Positions 33,660 through 46,342 of a stretch of DNA of 64,000 nt are shown piece after piece. Below the pieces are notes generated by a model that saw only the letters and a list, made by a program, of their open reading frames with translations, was not told where the DNA came from and ran no database searches. Numbering within the stretch: the first letter of the stretch is position 1; the number at the start of each line of letters is the position of its first letter. Location: NCBI GenBank assembly GCA_024220505.1, contig JAKZZE010000021.1, positions 620,001 through 684,000 on the forward strand, read 5' to 3'. The position numbers were made by a program, and so were the translations under genes. The DNA is from Rhizopus arrhizus (taxonomy: Eukaryota > Mucoromycota > Mucoromycetes > Mucorales > Rhizopodaceae).

Positions 33660-35199
33660 CACGACCCACTTTTTTTAGATCAGAGTTATTTTTTGTAGAA
33701 AGCATGACCCTTCAAGTCTCGACTAAAAAATATACTTTGTAGAAAAGGAAAATTTATTTTAGATTTTGAAAGTAGACTTTTTCTAAATCTTTAGAGGGCA
33801 AAATTGACTACATCAACTACAACCCTGCCGCTGAAATTTTTCTAGCTCAAGATGGAAGTGCAGACGAAATGGACTTGGATGATTTCACCATTCAATACGG
33901 TGAAATCAGTATCCTGGCTGATTTTGGCTCTGAAACAGAGCCTAAGGCACAACCTGCCGAGATGGAGGGCGTTATAGACGATCTTGCTGAGGACTTCAAA
34001 TTGTCATCTCGATGCCAAAAAAGCATAAGAAATATGGCAAGGATCAAATTGCTCGCTTTATCAGCTTAAAACAAGAAGAGGGCTTAGGTGTCATGGAAGC
34101 AGCAGAACAATGTGGAATACCTCGTAGTTCTGCTTATAAGCTCAATAAGGGATTTAATGCTGGTTCTGCCTCAATTCTTCCTGGAGCAGTAAATAAAGGG
34201 TTCCAGTGTGAGCTCAAAAAGCTCTTTCTTGAGCATACAGCCTTCTTGATCAAAACCTTTGATGAGAATCCTTCTCTTGTTCTTGTGGAAGCAAAGCAAC
34301 AATTTTGTGAGCATTTTATTGGCCTGGAAATATCTATTAATGTGATTTATAAGCATATTACTCAGAAATATGCACTATTCTTGAAGCAGGCTACGAAGTA
34401 TACCTTGGAACGAGACGCACCGAGAACCATCGAATTGCGCTTCAACATCATTACTCAATGGAAGGCTGTAGGTGTCAACTTTCAGGGAAATTGTGTTTTT
34501 ATTGATGAAGTAGATTTTACTCGCAAATGATGAGAGGTCGTGCCAGGTCTAGTGTGGGTGATCCTGCAAAAGTAAAAGTACATACTCAGAAGGACACGAA
34601 CATCAGCATTGTTGGCTGTATCACTCATTGCAGAAAAGTCTGCTTTTTATAAGTTGAACCTATTAAGAAGAGTGATGCTGCCAAGATTGAGAAAGAGTTT
34701 CCTGAGGCAGCCCTCTCCACGAAAAAGAGAAAGGTTGGTACGCAAGTCAGTGCAAAGGTTATACAGCTAAAGAAATGTATCACAGCTTATCATATTGTCA
34801 AGTTCATGGAGTCAATTATGGATATTCTTGATGAGCATGATATGAAGGGCATGTTCATAGTCATGGACAACTGCAGAATTCATCACTCTCCTTTTGTTGT
34901 GGATGCCATTAATAACCGTGGATAAAAGCCTCCGTTCATGACACCTTACTCTCCCGTCTTAAATCCCATTGAAAAGTGTTGGTCAAAGATTAAGAAAAAT
35001 ATTAGAAAAAACCCCCTTGATAGAGTAGATCATCTGACACCTCGTATCGATGAAGCGTGTAATCTGGTCACTAAGTCTGATTGCCAAGGTTGGATAAGAC
35101 ATGCCGAGACTTATCGGGAGCGATGTTTACAGAAGGAGAAGGGCTTGAAGTAGTCATGCCAATAGTGTAGAAAATGTCTACTTTTAAAAGTGGATCGTG
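33660..35199 (+). mobile_element. Decayed IS630/Tc1-type element
   Basis: The left end CACGACCCACTTTTTTTAGA (from 33660) and the inverse of the right end, CACGATCCACTTTTAAAAGT (to 35199), form diverged inverted repeats. TA follows on the right (35200-35201), but the left flank reads GA, so that side has mutated. Inner copies of a GTAGA-TTTTCTA motif near 33772 and 35168 repeat the doublet layout. Size is about 1.54 kb. It carries the broken transposase at 33869-35153. Confidence 0.7.
33869..35153 (+). pseudogene. IS630/Tc1-type transposase, multiple lesions
   Basis: An acidic N-terminal segment (MDLDDFTIQYGEISILADFG, 33869 on) shifts frame into MPKKHKKYGKDQIARFISLK (34012 on), with a helix-turn-helix at GVMEAAEQCGIPRSSAYKL. 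The catalytic block reads CVFIDEVDF, then loses frame near 34517. It continues with stops near 34649 and 34923, through MFIVMDNCRIHHS and SPVLNPIEKCWSKIKK to the end at 35153. The organisation matches the intact enzyme at 21074-22456: acidic leader, basic DNA-binding region, DD34E core and the LTPRIDEACNLVTKSDCQGW tail. Inactive. Confidence 0.85.
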
Positions 35200-35201
35200 T
35201 A

Positions 35202-36880
35202 TGTATTACTTCTTGAATAAATCAAAAATGGAGTGGGGCGATAATTTTTAAATATACCTCTATTGATAGAAATGTGTTTTGCTTCATCCTAAATACAAAC
35301 CAGAAAAAGTATATAAGAAACTCTAAGAAACAAAGTATCTTAATTTCTAACATTACACTCAACTACATATTTTCCTGTTCCTTTGCTTTTCTTCAAACAT
35401 AGAACACCCTAAAAAACTTATCCAAAAGCTAAATCAGACTCAAGACAGAAAACCCAAGGCTCTAGTTGACACAGATATGCTGCGTCAACTCAAGAAAGAT
35501 CAGACTACTGACAAGGAGTCGGACAGTTCAACAGCTGGTCCAAAGAAGAAGAGTATGCTTCAATTACTTTTACTTGAATTGTAAAGCACTCTCTGACAAT
35601 AGATTTATTTATTAGGAAAAAAAAAAAAGACAGGCAGTCCCGAGATCAAGCACATCCACAAGTTATTCATCTGCAACCAATATAATGTCTTGTGGAATCG
35701 CAATATCATGGTCTAAAAACGTTCTTTATTGAAAGGTCGGCATCGGTCTCAAGATTCCGAAAGGCACAAGATCTTTTGATCAGTAACAGCAAAAAGAATT
35801 AGCTGCAGCTACAAGACCTTTCAACATAATAAGAACAAATCAACGCGCCACAACGAATGTGGTTGCCTTTATCTTCGGATAAGGGCTTAATGATTTTACA
35901 GGTAATACTATTCAAGCCAAAGAGAAATGCCACAATTTTTTTTTGTTATTATGTTCTGAATCCTTTGCTTCCTTCTTGCTTCTCTTCTCAATTTGCCTAT
36001 GTAGCTTTGCGTCTCTTTCGGTTCTCTTCTCTGTCTCCTTTTTTTCTTTCATTTGTCTCCTTTGTGAAATTTTTTCATCTTAATTTTTATACTTCTCTTT
36101 CCAAAAACAATTTCTTCAATGAGAGATAAAAAATTAATTATCTCAATCTCAAGTTAATAAACTGTATGTAAGCTCTTTTAAATTTAGAACCACTGATCAA
36201 ATAGTAGAAAAAATAAACGAAATCATGGGTCTTACATTCTGCTTCTTTTTTAGGCATCCAAGGTGAATATGTCTACATTGCGCGTTTTATGGCTGATCAA
36301 ATGTGTGGTTAATTCCTTGACTTCTTATGGGTGTTTGCACAGTCTGTCTCTTACTCAGTTTACATAAAGTGCAGTAGTAACAGCCTGTTTCAATTTATAT
36401 TATCAAATCGTTGCAAGGTCATTGTAAAGCTTGGAAATAAGAAACCCCACTGCTCAAATACACATTCTACATAATAAAAAGTATTATTTCTAAACATTTA
36501 GCTTATGATGCAATGTTTTCATGGTGTATTTCCAGCTGCAATAAACATATGTTAAAGCGGATTTGCAGGATAGTTTATGATATGCTTGAAATAAGAGAAT
36601 ATCCAATAAAACTAAGTGTTTTGCCGCTATTCAAACTGACTGTACAGGTTAGGGTGTAATCTTTAGTAGCTGCCTGAAGTCAAGTGAGTGTATGAGCTTA
36701 ATGCTTGTAAAGAAGTCTTTGGGATCTTGTCATCGACTTCATTGATTTGAAGATGCATACTGTTGATTTCCTGAATAGGACTCATCTTAAATTAGAGCCA
36801 CTTGTTGTTCATGGATATGTTTCAATATGTGTATTTATAACAAATCTAGCTGGTTTGAAATCTCTTGTGTGTATTTTGGA
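35202..36880. other. No supported gene
   Basis: A 1.7-kb gap. Positions about 35400-35555 read, in one frame, EHPKKLIQKLNQTQDRKPKA and then a Lys/Ser-rich stretch. This could be an exon or the basic leader of a decayed transposase, but nothing joins to it. 35940-36100 is T/C-rich. No ends, repeats or other coding pattern found. Confidence 0.35.
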
Positions 36881-36891
36881 AAGGCGCCTCG

Positions 36892-38115
36892 AGATGTATA
36901 GCCAGTATACCTCACCAAAGAAAGAGGGAAAGTGACTTTGTATGCAAAGGGTCTTGGCATACACCCTCGTACTGCTATACGCTGGTAGAAGCAGTACCTA
37001 GAAACTGAGGAGATAGCTCACAAAAAGTTAGAAAGAAATCTCAGTCTACCTAACTCATTTGTTCCTGAGCATAGGCAGCATATTCAACAAATAATAGAAA
37101 AAAAATCTACAACTTTGTGCTGATGACATCATTGACTCTCTGACGCTGCGGTTTGATGACTTCAAGGTCTCGAAGTCTTAAATGAACCGCCACTTGAGAA
37201 ATAATATGTTTATTTCATCAGGAAAAGAAGAAGAAGGCTGGGTCCCCAAAAGTCTTTAGTGATGAACACAAGCAATCTTTGCTTCAAAAGCACAACGAGG
37301 ACCCTAGAACAACAGTGAATGAAGCAAAGGAAAGCCTCACTAGCCAGTTTGAAAGCTTAAAAATTGCAACGACTGTCATTTACGATTTCATGGTCAATGA
37401 GTACGCCTTGTCAATTAAGAAAGCTCAATTTGAGCCTAAAGAAAGAAACTCTCCTGCCAGCATTGAAGCACGTTTCAACTGGGCAGCTAATCTGATGAAC
37501 ACAGATATAGACTGTATTTTCACTGATGAGTCAGCCTTCCATATTAACCTAAGCCGTACTATGGCTTGGTCTACTAAGGGAACTCGAGTTGTCGTTGTTC
37601 AGCCAAAGACGAAAGCTAGAACATTGACCATTTTTGGGGCAATATCTTCGCAAGGTGTTACCAACATTAAGGTGAGAGTGCCCTACGAACAAAATTCTAA
37701 GAAAGATTACAGGCGAGCCAAAGACAAAGAAGACAGTAGGAACTGTTTTTGGCCTTTATTTCAATTTCATTTCTGATACTTTGGATGTGCTTGATCGTCA
37801 TGAGTAGTTTAGAGGTCACTATCTTATTATGGATAATGCTCCTATACACGTCTCAGATCAAATTGAAAAGCTGATTGTCAGTCGAGAATATGGATATGTG
37901 TGTCTTCCACCATATCCTCCAGAGCTTAATCCTATCGAGCAATTTTGGTCTGTGGTTAAGAGGAAGGTGAAAAGAGAAAAAACTGTTGAAGGAGGACACC
38001 CTGAGTTTGAGAATAGTTGATGCTTGTAACAACATCTATTTGGAGGATCTTTGAGGATTCTGTCGTTATTCCGACTCTAATTTACAAGTATATTTGAATA
38101 AAGAGCCTCTCTAAG
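36892..38115 (+). pseudogene. Decayed IS630/Tc1-type transposase, multiple lesions
   Basis: Positions 36900-37200 encode a DNA-binding piece (KVTLYAKGLGIHPRTAIRW, stop, KQYLETEEIAHKKLE, then LTLRFDDFKVSKS). This matches the piece at 59751-60200. After 37220 comes a frame (VFSDEHKQSLLQKHNEDPRT onward) leading to a core with FTDESAFHINLSRTMAWSTK, YLIMDNAPIHVSDQIEKLIV and PPELNPIEQFWSVVKRKVKR. Lesions: stops near 36993, 37180 and 37805 and frame changes near 37700 and 38000. The core's own N-terminus seems replaced, so this may be two elements merged. Downstream, 38110-38210 repeats a TGCAATCT motif four times, like subterminal repeats of the right end. Confidence 0.75.
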
Positions 38116-38467
38116 ATTGCACAGTTATGCAATCTCTGTTTTTTACTGGTGTAATTTGGATTTTTCCTTTGTGCAATCTTTTTCGCTCAGTGCGCAATCT
38201 ATTTCCGGAAATGGTGTATCTTTACTTTTTTGGGTGAATACGGAAATTTTTTTTTTCTGGTGACAAAGCATCTAGAACCTCAGTTTGAAATAAAAATGAC
38301 AGAGGGAACGTTGTGGACTTTCGTCATTTATCTATAATTTTACAAATCAATTTCAAAGTATGAGTGAAAGGATAAAAAAAGAAGACGCTTTGTATTTTAA
38401 TAGAAAATAGATGACATAAAGCTTCAGAGAATACATTATTTGGACAATCATGAAAGTAAACATTTTA
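38116..38467. repeat. Probable transposon right end with repeated GCAATCT motif
   Basis: GCAATCT and close variants occur near 38116 (inverted), 38130, 38183 and 38203, finishing with TTTCCGGAAA near 38212. This looks like the subterminal end of the element carrying the preceding transposase remnant. I could not find the matching left end. Confidence 0.35.
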
Positions 38468-39028
38468 TTATTTTTCCTTGTTCACTACCACTTTTCTTAA
38501 TGGACTAGGCTTTCCCCAAACAAATAAATCTTCTCGTCTTGGTAGATAAGATCTTCTAGGTTTCAGTGACCTTGTAATTTTAGAAGCATAAATCATGTTT
38601 AGTTCTGTAGAAAGAATCCTAAGTTGACTTGTATTTGTACGTGATCCTCTAATATAAGCATGAGATTGGGTCCAAATAGGTCTTTTTGGCTGATGTGCTG
38701 CTGATGCTTCTAATTTAGTTGATAGGGCTTTGTTTGAACAGATGGGTTGAATTTGCCCTATAAATCCCGATGAAGAAACTGTTATTTTTGAATTAGCTTG
38801 CAAGATCATTGATAAATCGATAATCCTTTGTGGTAATATAATAGGTTGGGTATCTGAAATTAATAGTTGAGTGGTTGTATGTGCAGGTGTGATGGTAGAC
38901 ATAGTTATAATACATTTTGATGGTTTATTAGTTGACGGAATAATATTTTTTTTCAAGCAAGAAAATAAAGTCAATAAATATTGAATAGAAGATGTATTTA
39001 CATTGCTAGTTGAGCAAAAAAAGTCCAT
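38468..39028 (-). CDS. Hypothetical protein, C-terminal basic motif
   Basis: A 186-residue single-exon frame from ATG 39028 (MDFFCSTSNVNTSS). An ATG 17 codons upstream would add a Phe-rich leader (NLIFFYFFFISL) that looks like translated AT-rich 5' UTR, so I prefer the inner start. The protein is Ser/Thr-rich, without a confident membrane segment. It ends in a distinct basic block (RSYLPRREDLFVWGKPSPLR) that looks like a conserved short motif. I do not recognise the family. Coding quality is clearly above the surrounding background. Confidence 0.6.
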   Translation of the reverse strand: MDFFCSTSNVNTSSIQYLLTLFSCLKKNIIPSTNKPSKCIITMSTITPAHTTTQLLISDTQPIILPQRIIDLSMILQANSKITVSSSGFIGQIQPICSNKALSTKLEASAAHQPKRPIWTQSHAYIRGSRTNTSQLRILSTELNMIYASKITRSLKPRRSYLPRREDLFVWGKPSPLRKVVVNKEK

Positions 39029-42000
39029 AAGAGAAATAAAAAAGAAATAAAAAAAGATGAGATTGCCATTTGAATTCACTTGGTTATTTTTATACTCAAT
39101 TGTTTATTTTGACATCTTATCGCATCAGGTGTGTTACCACTGTTCTCTCTCTCTCGCTTTTAACAAACACTCTCATACTCCCCCCTCTTTCCTTTTTCTG
39201 TTTATCTATTTTACCTTATTTGGAGATTTTTATTATTTCTTCTATGAGTGGTGCCTTATTTTAACCTCTTATGTATAATCTCATTTTCTTATAAAAAAAA
39301 AACAAATGGCTGTGCTTTTCATAATGTTTTCTCTTTATCACTTTCTTGCATTTTTATGCTCTTGAAGGAATGTACGATATTCTTTGGGCATAATAAAGTA
39401 CGTTAGATAATTAATGAAATCTCCTCCCTCCCTCTCTCCTTCAGTATCAGGCATTGGTTGGCAATAAGAATATATTCTCTCTTTTTTTTTTTTTTGCTCC
39501 TAATTCATTTATTTTTTATAAAAGAAAATAATTTTGAATTAAAATAAATAAATTTCTATCTAATGTATTCATGGGCTTATTGTATTCAAACAATAATAAA
39601 TGAATAATCAAAACTATAAATCTTGTATAACCATACATACTTTATTCAATGCAAAATACCATTGTATCTAACTAAATGCATGTAAAGCAAGTCGTAATTT
39701 AAAGAATTTCTCTGGCAATTGTTATCAAAGCAAGAAGAAATAAAACACATATTCTTTTTTTGTATTTTGTAAAGCAATCATATAAATACTATTGCAATTT
39801 CATTTTGAATTTATAAATTATGTAAAATTTCCTTCTTTAATCAACAATATAAAAAGTCATGTTTTTATTTTGTTTTAGATGAACGGTTGATTTTTTTTAT
39901 GTAAGCCATCCTTTTCTTTTCATCTCGTCAAACATAAAATATGATCATCTCCGTGTCAAACTTAATTTTACATACTGGTAAATGCTCTGAACACAACCGT
40001 TTCAGTACTTGTCGTAAATTTCTCGATATGGAAGGAAACCAATTGATAACTAGAGCACAAAAATTGGGAATTGATGGAATTCTTTGAAAAGCTACTTTTT
40101 AAGGCGCATGACATATTTTTGGGGCTTTGATCTTTAGCCTTGCTCAATCTAAATATCACCGTGTCATGAAACTTGAAGGTTGCAAATATCAAACAATTCA
40201 AAGCATAATTCTCTTTTAAGCTCTTCTATAAACATGGTAGTCTTCAGACTGATCTATTAGCCTGAAAATAAATTATTATCTCTGTCTTTGACTGTAAATA
40301 TCAAGACTTGTCAAAAAAAATTTAACCATACTTTAGCCTTCAATCTCCCAGCTCAATCTGTCTTAAGTTTAAGGCTTCTTTTCATGTGTCGTTTGAAGCA
40401 AGTACTGAATTGCTAGCTGGAAAGAGCAAGATGAATACGTTACAATAAAACATCTCTTATTATTTTGGTAAATATTACTAATCAATAAAAGAAGGGGATC
40501 TAAATCCATCATAAAGTAATAAAAAACTCTGTTTTTATAAAGAATCATTTTATAATCACACAATCTCAAATGAATATGTTTGGTTTGATGCACAATAAAT
40601 ATACTACCAATATATTTATATGAATAAGTTGTGGGCTTTTTATTTAATCATAATAATAAAGTCGACACAGCATTACACATTCCTTTTGCTATTCAGATAA
40701 AGACCTTTAGAACAAACCATCAGAACATGCTGCAAAATTCAATTTTATTTCATAATACAGAATGAATAAAAGACAGAGCAAATAATCGATTTTAATGATG
40801 ATTAATACAGTCCATTTATTTAATTCATCCTTGGTGAGATTGATTATGTGATAAAGAATAGCCATTAAACTATGATATGACCTTTCTGAAAGTTAAATGA
40901 TTGATTATGAGGCATGTGATTTCCACAAGTAATTGGTCAACAAAAGGCTGCTGAAAAAGCAATCCAGGGTTGTTGTTGTTTTTTTTTATAAAAAAAAAGT
41001 GAAACCAGATCGACTTTGTGTTATTTTTACACTCTTACGTGTTTCCCTCATTATGAGCAAGGCTTTCTTTCTTTCTTTTCTTTTATTTCTTGACTAATAG
41101 CCTGTAAAGCAAAGCGAATGGACGGGTTCATATGTAATTAAAAGAAATTTACAAAAAAAAAAACATTGCAATTATAAAGTCATGTCAGGACACGGTTGTT
41201 TTTATAGCATGTACATGATGCTACAAGTATGTGTAAGAGCAAGTCAAGCATATCTTACTTGTAAATACAACAGATAGCAGAATTGACATTCAACGTCATT
41301 TTGCATTATGCAGAATGAACTCGAGTGTTTTCAAAGACATATACAAAAAGACTCTCAAATCCAATTGTTAAAAAGATTCAATAAAGAAAAGAAACAAATA
41401 CATGATTTATTATGCTCACACTCTTGAGAAATCATAATGAATAACATACTGAAAATGTATTTGGAGGATGATAAAGTATGAAAAAAAAGGTGTATTGTTG
41501 ATATCAAAAGAATAAAGCAAGTTTGACATTGTTTTTTAAGCATGTCATGTTGACTACCATTCACAACAGTTAAATTTACTATGAAAAACTTCTGCATACT
41601 CTATTCTGATATAAATTGTATCAAATACAGTGCTTAAAATTTTGAGCTTGACACTTTTATATTGAATGCCTCTTCCAAGTCAAAAATTTAATCAAAAGAA
41701 ACAGTTTTACAATATGAAAGAGAGGTTAATAATTCTTTGTGTGCTATCAGAAAGGAAAATAGATGAAGTCATTTTTAACACTTGAATTAGTAAAACGAAA
41801 AGGAAAACTAATAGAAATAGAGAAAGGCCTCTGATATCTTTTGTATAAAACTATGCTTGTCATCAATCATTTAGATGCAGTTCAAAACCAAGTGTGAAGA
41901 GATAATTCCTTATTTTTTATAAATTTAAATGTGAAAGAGTATTTAAAATTCAAGTACTTGTTCAACATTGAATAGAAACAGCGAACAAGTAATTTTACAT

Positions 42001-42837
42001 GATACAATTTAACTGAACATTAAATCAGACGATATAACTCTAACTTAGTACATGTACCTGATGTTAACAACGCATCAAACACATAAAAAGCGATCTGAAT
42101 AAAAGAACATGGAAAGATATGTACCTACTAGGAAAAAACTATTGTTACTCAAGAGCATAAAATCTTTATTGCATACATTTTCAAGTATCCTACAGCTTTT
42201 TTATTTTATTTTTATGGTCATCAAGAATGATAAAGAATTAACTAAAAAAAATACTAAAAGAAAGGAAAATTAATAATAATAAACGAAAAAAAAAAAATGC
42301 AATATAAAAAGAATTGTATTGAATTAGGAATAATTACAATGAATGACTCTTATATCAACATTCTATATTTTAATCATTTCCCTCTAATTGTAAATGTGTT
42401 TCCTCTCCCTTTTCCGTTGTTACGACTTGATCAATCTATGAATTTTCGTGTAACAGCTATTTACGATGAAAAAAAAAGTTTTTATAATAGAATCAAAGCA
42501 AATTATATTAAGTAAAAGTTGTATTTATTTATATAAACGTGCTTATATTAATAGTATAAGCAACAAAAGTGCATAAAGACAAAACGATAACACAGAAAGA
42601 AATTCAAATTATTGTTTGAATACAGAAATAACATAGCCATCTTGAAGTGTCTATTGAAGATGTTTTAACACATACTTTAAAGAATACTTTACTTGAACCA
42701 TGATCCAGATTCACTGTATTTATAACGCCCTGTTATTCCAATTGAATGTTGTACATAAATGGCGCTTATGTCATCTTGTTTGTCGATCAAAACACGAAGA
42801 TCAATTACACATGCATAAAATACTATCAAGCAAAGTG

Positions 42838-42868
<31 letters not shown>

Positions 42869-43700
42869 TATTTTTTGGTTCAAGTGTATTCTATAAGAAA
42901 AGTACTTGTATATATTCATGATTGATGAATGAGTATAATTGTCTAATGTACTTTAAAAGGTAGAAATAATAAACAGTTTATCCATAATGCAGTGTATATA
43001 AATAATACATGTTCTCTTGACAATAAATAGACTGTAATCTGTGTCATTTATTCAAAATAAAGTCAATATTGGTATAAACCTAATCACCATCTCTTACATC
43101 CACCCCTCTCCATTCGAGTTCTTTTCTTTCCTTTTGCCTCTCGTCCCTCTCCCCCCGTCTTTTTATTATTTTTCTTGGCTGTGGCAAATGATAAGAATGG
43201 TAATTGTGACAGGATGAATATCAAGACGTAGGGAGTGGTTTAAGGAATTGTGCTTTCAATACAAATCACATATTTAAATGTTATAATACATCATTCTAAT
43301 AACCCTTTTTATTGTAATTACTCAGAATTAAATAGTGCACATTTGGACCTTTCCATTTGCTTTTACCCCCTACAAATTTGTAATTTATATAAATATGATC
43401 CCCCTACCAAGCCTCCCCTTATTTTCTCTAACTTTCCCCCCCTTTGACTTCCAAATCTATGTCATATCCCTTTTACTTTCCCTCCCTCCCCCCAAAAAAA
43501 ATAAGATGAGCTGCAGATTTCTGCTCCGGACCTTTTCCCATTTTTCTTTTCTACCGATTCTCTTTCTTTATACAAGATAAATAAGAGATAATAAAATATG
43601 CTTATAAAAGCTTCAATTGATTTACCTTGGCCTTTTCCTTTCCTCTTCCTCTATTACTTCCTTTTCCTCTTTACTCTTCTTTGATTTATTAAAGTTAATA
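39029..43700. other. 4.7-kb gene-poor stretch
   Basis: Very AT-rich. The best coding hint is a short plus-strand frame near 39940-40089 (CSEHNRFSTCRKFLDM) that stops after about 48 codons; it may be a gene relict. Other frames of 60-80 codons are Phe/Ile/Tyr-rich and look like chance translations. An A/T homopolymer lies at about 42840-42866. The C/T-rich stretch 43080-43500 is probably the promoter region of the transporter gene at 43701, since long pyrimidine tracts often precede fungal starts. No transposon ends found. Confidence 0.4.
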
Positions 43701-45286
43701 ATGAATGAGCCAAGATTAAAGAATAATGCTTCATTTGCTAGTGAAGCCACTATACAAAGCCAACAATTACACCGAAAGACATTCACACCATCTGTCTTTA
43801 CTGAGAAATCAGTCACTATTGCTCCAGACACAACAAATAAACGCGGATTTAAAGAGATTATGAAATCTACAAGGCGAATCGCCTGGGCTTTATTTTTAAA
43901 ATACTGGTTCTTACTTGGCTTGCTGATCGCAATCATCTTGGCTATACAGTTTCCAAATGTGGCTAGAAAGGGAGGATACATTAGAGCCGAATGGACTATA
44001 AAATGGGGTAAACTACAAGAGCTTATCGATTGTTATTCGTCTCTAATTTTTTTTTTTTTTTTTAAAAAGGCGCTGTCATTGTTATCTTTTTAATTTCTGG
44101 ATTATCACTTCGAACAAAAATATTAGCAGCTACCATTTTACGTGTTAGACTTCATTTATTAATTCAAATCATTAATCTAATTCTGATTCCATTCTTTGTT
44201 TTTGGTCTTGTAATATTATTTTTTAAATTGCATATGGATATCAGCTCTTTACTGTTGGTCGGTGTTGTTATTGCTGCTAGTACTCCAACGACTGTATCTT
44301 CAAATGTTGTCATGACAAAGAACGCAAAAGGAAACGAAGCTTCCGGTAAGAGAAAAAGAAAAAGAGAGGGTCATAAACAAAGACCAATCGAGTTTATTAG
44401 CTTTAATGAATGCTGCCCTTGGTAATGTCCTTGGTATCTTTGTATCTCCTGCTCTTGTCTCGCTGTTTCAGCAACCTTTGATTATTGCCACTCCAGAAAA
44501 TGAAAGCACTACAGAAGCAGCTGGAACGGTTGATTTTGCTTCTGTACTAAAGCAATTGGGTGCCACTGTATTAGCTCCTCTCATTGTAGGTCAAGCCATC
44601 CAGTGGTTTTTTACAGAGCCAGTTGCAAAATTTAAGGTCAAATTTCGCTTATCTGATGTTAGCAGCTTCATGCTCTTGACTATGGTCTGGTCTGTTTTTT
44701 CAGATGCTGTTTATGCTGGATCGTTTGATGCAGTGAGACCAAAGGATATTGTAGCAGTGGCTATTATGAATGCAGGCTTCTACATTTTATTTTCTCTTGT
44801 TTGTTTAACCCTCGGAAGACTTCCGCTACCAAGATTCATTCGTACTCCTAATTGGGTTGAACGATTGAGATATTCCCGTGAAGATACAGTGGCTATTATG
44901 GTACATCGTTTGCTAATCGATATTGTGTTATCATGACTTATATGTCTTCTTTATAGTATTGTGGTGCAACTAAAACTGTAGCTATGGGTGTTCCTTTGAT
45001 TAATGTTTTATACTCTACCGGAGATCCTGGTACCGTTGGTGTCTTATCAACACCATTATTGTTGTATCATGTTGAACAATTGATCCTTGGTAACATTGAG
45101 GTTGAACTTTTAAAGAAATGGGTCACTCGCGGTGAAAAGCGTCATTCTGAGCCTGCCCCTCCAAGGGATGAAGAGGATGATATGTATGATAGTGAGCTTA
45201 TACAGGCATCGAATAACCTAAATACTAATAGCCATATGCATACCCCTTCACCATTATCACAATTGCATACATACAAAGAAAAGTAA
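43701..45286 (+). CDS. RCH1: RCH1/SLC10A7-type bile-acid-sodium-symporter-like membrane protein
   Basis: Exons 43701-44007, 44070-44345, 44401-44900 and 44957-45286 (introns 62, 55 and 56 bp) give 470 residues. A polar N-terminus of about 60 residues is followed by membrane segments, the first WFLLGLLIAIILAIQF, then AVIVIFLISGL, LIQIINLILIPFFVFGLVIL and more; about nine or ten in all. Family signatures include GVVIAASTPTTVSSNVVMT and, near the C-terminus, CGATKTVAMGVPLINVLY. The tail after the last segment is hydrophilic and Ser/His-rich. Family knowledge: fungal Rch1 sits at the plasma membrane and limits calcium uptake, and human SLC10A7 also affects calcium. Solute is not established. Start 43701 follows TTAATA and begins the hydrophilic region. 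Confidence 0.88.
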
Positions 45287-45783
45287 AAGAGATTACGTTT
45301 ATAGCTTTGACCACTTTTTCTGTATTATAAAAATTAAACATGGCATGTCCTTTTGTAAACGCTTGCTTTTTATATTAAACTTGAGCGTTATTTCAAATGA
45401 ATAACACTTTGCTTACATTCTTGTTAAATTAGCAGATACTTGGGCTTTTAAAATATTTTGTAAGAAATATGAAAGGCGATACAAGAGAGTTGATGCACAA
45501 AGATACATGGTGCGCAATTTCCCATAACGTTAAGTTGTAAGCAAAGAAATAGAAAGAGTTCAAATTTAATTTTTTCAGTCAACATGAGATTCACACTTTC
45601 CCTATCTGTGTTTTCTGCATTATATAACATAAATACTTGTAGTTGGTAACGCATGCCACTGGTATAATACAAAGTAATCAATCCCTTACTGTTTAAAAAT
45701 ATTAAACAGATTAAGCGGTATCCGAATACGCTTCATTTTCCAAAAAGCAAAAAAAAAATATAAAGATCTTTCTTTTCTAAAAA
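45287..45783. other. Intergenic, no gene
   Basis: About 500 bp between the transporter stop and COA6. It includes the 3' region of the first gene and, next to 45783, the COA6 promoter. No frame or repeat of note. Confidence 0.5.
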
Positions 45784-46112
45784 ATGGCTGAAGCCGGTCC
45801 AAAACCACCAAGTCGTGAAGAAAGAAAGCGTTGTTGGTTTTTACGCGATCAATATTTTGAATGTCTCGATAAATGTAACATTAGAGATCCTGTCACTGTC
45901 GAAAAAGCACCCGAAAAAGCTTCTGAATGTTTAGAATTAAAAAAGAATTATGAAGACGGCTGCATGGCAAGCTGGGTAAGAAGACTAATTGTACAAAGAA
46001 TAATATCGTAATCTATCTCTTATAACAGGTTGAGTACTTTAATAAACGTCGTGTGCTGGATTTACGACAGAAAGAATACTTGGAGTTTTCCAAACAACAA
46101 TCAGGCAAATAG
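45784..46112 (+). CDS. COA6: Cytochrome c oxidase assembly factor 6
   Basis: Exons 45784-45975 and 46029-46112 (53-bp intron) give 91 residues, typical for COA6. The protein shows CWFLRDQYFEC (CX9C) and CLELKKNYEDGC (CX10C), the unusual CX9C/CX10C pairing that defines COA6 among twin-Cys proteins. The second exon begins VEYFNKRRVLDLRQKEYLEF. Family knowledge: it works in the mitochondrial intermembrane space, delivering copper to the CuA site of COX2 with SCO proteins, and is oxidised and trapped by Mia40. The 5' flank is clean and the ATG follows an A-rich stretch. It is on the same strand as its neighbours on both sides, 230 bp before the next gene. Confidence 0.93.
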
Positions 46113-46342
46113 GTAACAGGCCCACAATTTCTCTTTGTTTTGTTGTAGACATCATGTAAATAGAAGCCTCGATAACAGTAATAAAAAAAACCAACTTCAT
46201 GCGTTGGTCATTATATGAAAAACGAGAGGGCTGATTTGTCATTTGCTAAATTTCTATGTATTTATGCTTTGCATTTTCAAATTTTTACGCGTGCTTTTTT
46301 TTTAATAGACGCGCCTTTTGTCCTTTTTTATATTTTTGCTTT

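Noticed and set aside
42689..42921. Overlapping frames on both strands around a poly(A) run
   Set aside because: Both depend on the A/T homopolymer and have no protein-like composition.
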